In this document: in pieces, positions 59,601-64,000 of the stretch | How the letters are laid out: every line of letters begins with the position of its first letter | How positions within the stretch are numbered: the stretch's first letter is position 1 | DNA from: Lepiota brunneoincarnata | Lineage: Eukaryota > Basidiomycota > Agaricomycetes > Agaricales > Agaricaceae | DNA length: 64,000 nucleotides | Assembly: GCA_023014365.1 (NCBI GenBank) | Contig: JAEBUN010000006.1 | Coordinates: 1,736,001-1,800,000, forward strand | Reading direction: 5' to 3' | Program-made: the position numbers and the translations under genes | Notes under the pieces: model-generated | The model's database searches: none | Seen by the model: only the letters and a program-made list of their open reading frames with translations | Told to the model about the DNA's origin: nothing

Positions 59601-59732
59601 ATGTTCCTTCCTTCCTATCCTAGCTGTTGTCGTTCAAGATGTGACAACGTTGTCGATTGCTAACATTTCTTGATCCAAACAGTTGGTGAAGCGATCATTC
59701 GTATGCATATTGCGGAAATTGGGTTGACTTGA
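56612..59732 (+). CDS. Heterotrimeric G-protein alpha subunit, divergent
   Basis: This is a GTP-binding signal transducer. It starts MARLSSTNSF, then a basic segment, then G1 GQAESG|KST split by an intron. A long helical domain includes a low-complexity insertion (about residues 110-200: GGAIIGSGSRKG, GGGSSQENGNKQTEAA). Switch I holds VRLQTLGV. Switch II is DVGGA|RGQ|RQTWAPYFDD, in which RGQ comes from a 9-nt exon (57990-57998). Further small exons are 58296-58316 (21 nt) and 58411-58433 (23 nt). Then come DEEPKTNRMEDSLQLF, G4 NK|TD, and the C-terminal HFT...DIKATQSII to GEAIIRMHIAEIGLT. There is no N-terminal MG for myristoylation and no Cys near either end, so membrane attachment must differ from classical G-alpha. 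Conserved exons are 58801-58914, 58985-59034, 59115-59229, 59306-59323, 59393-59426 and 59693-59732. Exon 2 (about 56775-56813) is uncertain. Confidence 0.92.
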
Positions 59733-60224
59733 CGATATTGACGTTCGAACTTGACCGCTGCCCCTGTTGGGTGGGGTGTTGGGGGAAGAATCTGTGTCCA
59801 AATAAGGGGGGGAGGAGAGGAGCGCGGGGGGGTGGGGTGTAGATGAGTTGTGGGGAGTAATGTATATAGAAGGTTGAGGGAAGGGGGAAGGGGAGGGTGT
59901 GCTAATAGTGTGCGAGTGGAGGGGGGGGGGGAGTGATATACCATCCTATATGTCATTAATCGATCTTTCGTTCTCTTGTGTCGTGAACGAAGATAATGCC
60001 AGTCGAGCAAACACAAAAAAAAGAGTAAGAGGGAAAGCATAGGGGCGAAAAACAGGTTCGAGGCAAGAATCTTCCCGAGAAGAGAGCAATTACGAAAGCA
60101 TAAATGGGGAACCAACAAAGGACAGGAAAAACAAAAAAAACAAAAACAAAAAACACGATGAAACAAAAGTCCCCAAGACCAGAGTAGCAACGGCGTTTCA
60201 AAGTTCAGAAGAACCCGGATTATA
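59733..60224. other. G-rich 3' region between converging genes
   Basis: This is strongly strand-skewed sequence with long G runs (59799-59935) followed by an A-rich part. No gene. It overlaps the 3' ends of G-alpha and the F-box gene. Confidence 0.6.
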
Positions 60225-62126
60225 TCAAACGAGTCCTTCGAAAGATCTCAGTCGCGGACCACAGATCCTTCCAAACGATCGCTGGCTCTTTAACCCCAAT
60301 TGGTACACTCGCACGACCCCATTCTTCCTGTCGTTGTTATTGCCTTCTTCGTGGTGGTCATCATCATCATCATCATCATCACCCCCCCGGACGGAATAGG
60401 AGAAGGAAGAAGAGGAGGAAGAGCCACCAGCGTAACCGTCTCCTCCGTATAGGACGCTCAGCCTATCGTGATCATCATCATTCTCGTTATTTTCATCCCC
60501 TTCTGGCCTAGTGAGATCATCGGGGTACATCCTTGCGTGTATACCACTCAGAGCTTCTTTGACGCGGATGAAATCGGGATGGGAGGGTTGTGCGAAGAGT
60601 CCGATGTTGACTTCTTTGAGAGGGCTTGGGAGATGGGAGAGGATCGAATCGAGGGAAGACCATGTGGATTGTGTGTGGGGTTGTTGTTTACTACGGGGTG
60701 TTGTTACTGGGGGTTGGTGGTGGTGGTGGTGGTGATGGTGATGGTCTGGCGAGAGGGGCCTCGTGTGTGTGGTGGACTGGGAGCCAAAGATAGTAGGAGG
60801 TGCAGGTGGGGATGATGAATGAGGCGGGGGTGTTGTTGCTGGAGATAGGGAGAGTGGCACGTGGTGGGGTGAGGATGATGGAGTAGTGCTGTTGCTGGTC
60901 GATGAAACGGCGAGTCTCTTGAGGTCTGTCCAAAATTCGAAGGATATCTGCCTGAGTCGAGGTGTAGTTGCTTCATCGCTGTCGGTGGCTAACGAACGAG
61001 ACGTAGGTGGAGAGAGCGAAGAAAGAAGTGTTGTACACCAACTCAGGGCCGTTTCGGGTACCTCCAGTGTTAATCTCAGAGACCTGAGATTAATGTTATT
61101 CCGGAGGTCGAATGGATAAACTGGTGAAGGAGGGAGGAGTAGATCGCCAGCTGAGGATTAGGAATGGGGGGCGGAGAGAACCGTGGACTTACCATCCCAT
61201 GAACCAGGTTTCAAATGAAGATGCTCGAGAGAAGGTCCGATGGAGACGAGGATTTGTTCGACGAGAAAAGGATCTGCGGAGCGTGCTACTCGCAACTCGC
61301 GGAGATTACGGAAATTGATGGGTGATGGCGACTGTGGGGGTGCAAGGACCAAATAACCGAGACAGCCAAAATTGACATTGTCAAGCGTGAGGACCTCGAG
61401 GCGAGGGGTTGTTGCGACACGTGTGCTCATCGTGTTCTCGCCGGGTTCACCACCCCTGCTGTCCTCGTTGTCCTCGACTTCAGTTTCAGGTCTGTCTCCG
61501 TTGGCGAAGAGAGGAATCATAATGGGCTTCGTGAGGTCGGAAGGGTGACTGTGATGGTCGAGATCGTCGCAGACGGTTACCGAAGATAGAGACAACCCTT
61601 TCAGGTTCTGACAGAGGGAAAGGACCGCAGCGAGGGAGGTGAGGTTTGGGAACGTGCATGAATAGAGCCGAAAATAGGTAAGGGAGGGTAATTTGAGGAC
61701 GGTGCAGATGGCATTCTGGAGGGTGAAAGGAAGGGATTTCCATTGCAGTACACCCGAGGATGCGCTGATTTCCAAGCTCTTGAGGTGTGTGAGGAGTTTG
61801 AGGAGAGGGGGTAGGGTGCGTTCGTTGGCAACCCATTGACCAGAGTGCTGGTGAGGGGGCAGGCCATCAAGGAGTTGGAGCTGGCGAATATAGAGTACGA
61901 TGGAAGGGCTCTCCTGAAGTAGCTGGTACAGTCTTGCACAGAGGCGTTGTGCTGTGATGTTGGGTTGTGGCGTGAGGGAGATGGTGGCGAAGAGGTGGTA
62001 GCGGCTTGAATGCAGCCAAGAGCGACTGACGAGAGCGCAGGAGGAGAGGGTTGGGCGGTCGTTGTGGACGTGGTCGATGATACTGTCGACGAGCTCTTGG
62101 GGGAGATAGGGGGCAATGGCAGCCAT
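60225..62126 (-). CDS. F-box protein with leucine-rich region
   Basis: F-box proteins select targets for SCF ubiquitin ligases. Exon 1 (62126-61193) opens MAAIAPYLPQELVDSIIDHV, then a typical F-box (LSSCALVSRSWLHSSRYHLF). It continues with leucine-rich stretches such as LTHLKSLEISASSG, LPSLTYFRLYSCTF and NLKGLSLSSVTV. A 72-nt intron (61192-61121, GTAAGT..CAG) leads to exon 2 (61120-60225) with PFDLRNNINLRSLRLTLE and FEFWTDLKRLA. A low-complexity region follows with a His run (from about 60742) and an Asp run (near 60365-60385), then VYQLGLKSQRSFGRICGPRL. The frame is intact throughout. The target is unknown. Basidiomycetes carry many such F-box genes. Confidence 0.85.
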
Positions 62127-62600
62127 GGGGTTCCTGGGTCAAGTTGGGACAGGGTCCAACTGACTCTTGACTAAAAGTAAATGATCGATATCATCGATCA
62201 CGTCCATCCGGCCCTCGATTCCGTTAATCTTTTCCGGTCGGAGAGGATCCACTTCTGCCCCCCTAGAAGTTACTCTAGGGCCCTAGGCTCTGGGGGCGGA
62301 GACGAGTGATCTCCTCTTCGGCACCGCTGTTATCTTTGGTTATCTTTGAACAGAGCTCCTCTGGTGGTCAATGTCCCTGCATTCATGGGCAACGGTAACT
62401 AGGGGACGAATGCGCACTTTCTGTTCTGTCGGCCGCGACTGTGATATATAGTAACACTCTGGGTACATTGGGTGAAGCACATGTCTCCTCCCGAGTCGGG
62501 TATGGTCAATAGATATACTCCAGTTCTAGGCGAGAGAAGTTGTCCTACAAGCAAACGGCATTAGCCAAACAAGACCACACTATTCTCGAGGCGAACCGCC
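62127..62600. promoter_or_regulatory. Bidirectional promoter with inverted repeats
   Basis: This 474-bp gap separates two divergent genes. It holds two perfect inverted repeats: tgatcgat at 62182-62189 with atcgatca at 62193-62200 (3-nt spacer), and ccctaga at 62261-62267 with tctaggg at 62274-62280 (6-nt spacer). Either could be a dimeric factor site. This is inferred from symmetry only. Confidence 0.35.
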
Positions 62601-63813
62601 ATGACCGTTAGTGCAGATCCGCACTCGCCCACCTCTGACGACTTACAGTCCACACTCAACGCGGCCGATGCTACCCCATGCGAGGACACTGCCATTCTTA
62701 ATGACCCACCCCCACCCTACCCCTCTAGAGACCGACGTAGTCCCCACACGCGACCAGGCCGCCGCATTACCATCCACACTATACAGACCTCCCATCACCA
62801 CCAATTCCCCTCCTCAGACTCTCAGTATGGAAGAATATCACCGGCATCCCCAGTACCACACACAGATGACGATCTCGTAGAGCCTACAGAAGCGACACTC
62901 CTTCTGGCGCCGCCCACCTCGCGGCGCGGGAGGCCACGTTCATATTCTCATGCTAGTTCCACATCCGTGGCACCATCGCTAGCGCAGACTGTGCTTTCAT
63001 TATTCCAGACAGAAGATGAACCCTACTTGCCAGATGACCGTAGGGAGCATTCATATCATGATCGTACACAGGTGGAGCAAAGGCGCTCGACAGGGGTTCT
63101 TCTCAATAGCAGGGTGGAGACGATACTTCAGACCCCTGGTCCGCAGGGAATATTACAGCTCGTTTTTGCATCTCACCGTGATCAATTTCCCCTATGCTCT
63201 GGCCGCATGGGTGTATCTGTTTGTATTCACGGTGGTAAGCACGAGTCATATTGCCCTCTGCTTTCGTGAATCTCAAATAATTGTAGACGGGAACAACATT
63301 ACTCGTGGCACTACCTCTGGGAGCCGTGCTATGTTTCTGCAACCTCCTGGGCGCCCGGGTGTTCTCCAGAGGAGAGCTCGCATTACAGTTTCACTTCCAT
63401 TACCCCCTTTCCTACCCGCCCCCTTATCCCCCACGCCCGATATTCACTCGCTACCGCGAGCCGACTTTGTCCGAAATTGAATCTAGTCGCGCTTCGCCGC
63501 GCACACTAGTTAGGGAACATTCCTTTTACAAAAACACGTATGCGATGGTGAGATAACATCTCTCCTTTGTCGGGCCTCGGGTTCTGACTCTCTCTACTCG
63601 CAGTTCACAGATTCAACGTCTTATCAAGCGCTGTTTTATTTCCTCGTGATTAAACCTGCGATTACACTGCTTTTGACTATCGCCATCTGGGCAGCTGCTA
63701 TTCCTGCTATTTGTCTCGTGTTACCAGCGCCCGCCGTTTTGCGGGCCGTCAGAAGGTTGGGTAGATGGCAGGCGGATATTGCGATAGAGGGACTTTACCT
63801 AGCCGTGCGCTGA
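62601..63813 (+). CDS. Conserved fungal membrane protein, sensor-like
   Basis: An N-terminal Ser/Pro/His-rich part of about 150 residues is followed by WRRYFRPLVRREYYSSFLHL, VINFPYALAAWVYLFVFTV, then (intron 63235-63286) TGTTLLVALPLGAVLCFCNL, SRGELALQFHFHYP and, after a second intron ending at 63603, LVIKPAITLLLTIAIWAAAIP and ADIAIEGLYLAVR at the C-terminus. There are about four membrane helices. The pattern fits the domain I know as a putative sensor in fungal proteins; ligand and partners are unknown. One extra base in 63055-63080 separates the N-terminal frame from the membrane frame and must be removed for a continuous protein. Confidence 0.6.
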
Positions 63814-64000
63814 GGGAGTTGCGTTGCTTTGCCTATGGGTTGATTTACGAAAAATATGAATAATGATTTAGTCACATGACGTCAGCACATGAGATTCCTG
63901 AGATAGGCAATGTCATCTTTTGCAAGCAGTCACCATTTGGCATCGGTTAAGGCAAGGTGAGCGTCGAGTTCTCTCTCGCGTATGCAACGTTCTTATTTAA
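63814..64000. other. Right edge, no gene seen
   Basis: This is the short 3' flank of the membrane protein gene. No open frame with support. Confidence 0.6.

Overview
The window reads as nuclear DNA of a filamentous basidiomycete, most likely an Agaricomycete; I cannot fix the order. The support is dense introns of about 45-70 nt with GT..AG ends and pyrimidine-poor 3' ends, a fungal-type adenylate cyclase (RA - leucine-rich repeats - PP2C-like - class III cyclase), a divergent basidiomycete-type G-alpha, and several multi-pass membrane protein families that I associate with Agaricomycetes.

Layout. 1-1.5 kb: a repeated element fragment (acidic-tailed ORF, zinc-knuckle peptide in another frame, LTR-like tail, inverted partial copy). 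1.5-4.4 kb: no convincing gene. 4.47-7.98 kb: a membrane protein made of two homologous modules in tandem. 8.7-9.6 kb (-): a broken secreted-protein gene. 9.7-13.2 kb (-): a receptor-like single-pass membrane protein. 14.9-27.4 kb: an accessory block in which a ~5 kb unit carrying a multi-pass membrane protein gene is duplicated head to tail, followed by a third paralogue; every copy is frame-disrupted. A palindromic repeat sits at the duplication junction, and an inverted copy lies past the third paralogue. 28.8-29.5 kb (-): a two-TM protein. 31.1-34.2 kb: Xaa-Pro aminopeptidase P. 35-40.9 kb: a tandem pair of damaged cytochrome P450 genes. 41-43.5 kb (-): the ribosome-biogenesis GTPase NOG1, with an inverted NOG1 pseudogene fragment at its 5' side. 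44.5-45.9 kb: an ARF-like GTPase with a fungal C-terminal domain. 46.3-52.3 kb (-): adenylate cyclase. 53.3-55.0 kb: a possible securin. 56.6-59.7 kb: a G-alpha subunit with microexons. 60.2-62.1 kb (-): an F-box protein. 62.6-63.8 kb: a conserved membrane protein.

The right half (about 28-64 kb) is a conserved housekeeping and signalling block. It includes two members of the cAMP/G-protein pathway, adenylate cyclase and G-alpha, about 4.3 kb apart. The left half is accessory and duplicated.

A recurring observation matters for anyone using this sequence. Many conserved reading frames are broken, and in nearly all cases removing exactly one extra base restores the frame. This includes the normally essential NOG1. 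I read it as possible insertion-type sequence error on top of genuine gene decay. Exon boundaries were derived by eye from splice signals and protein continuity. No tRNA, rRNA or CRISPR array was recognised.
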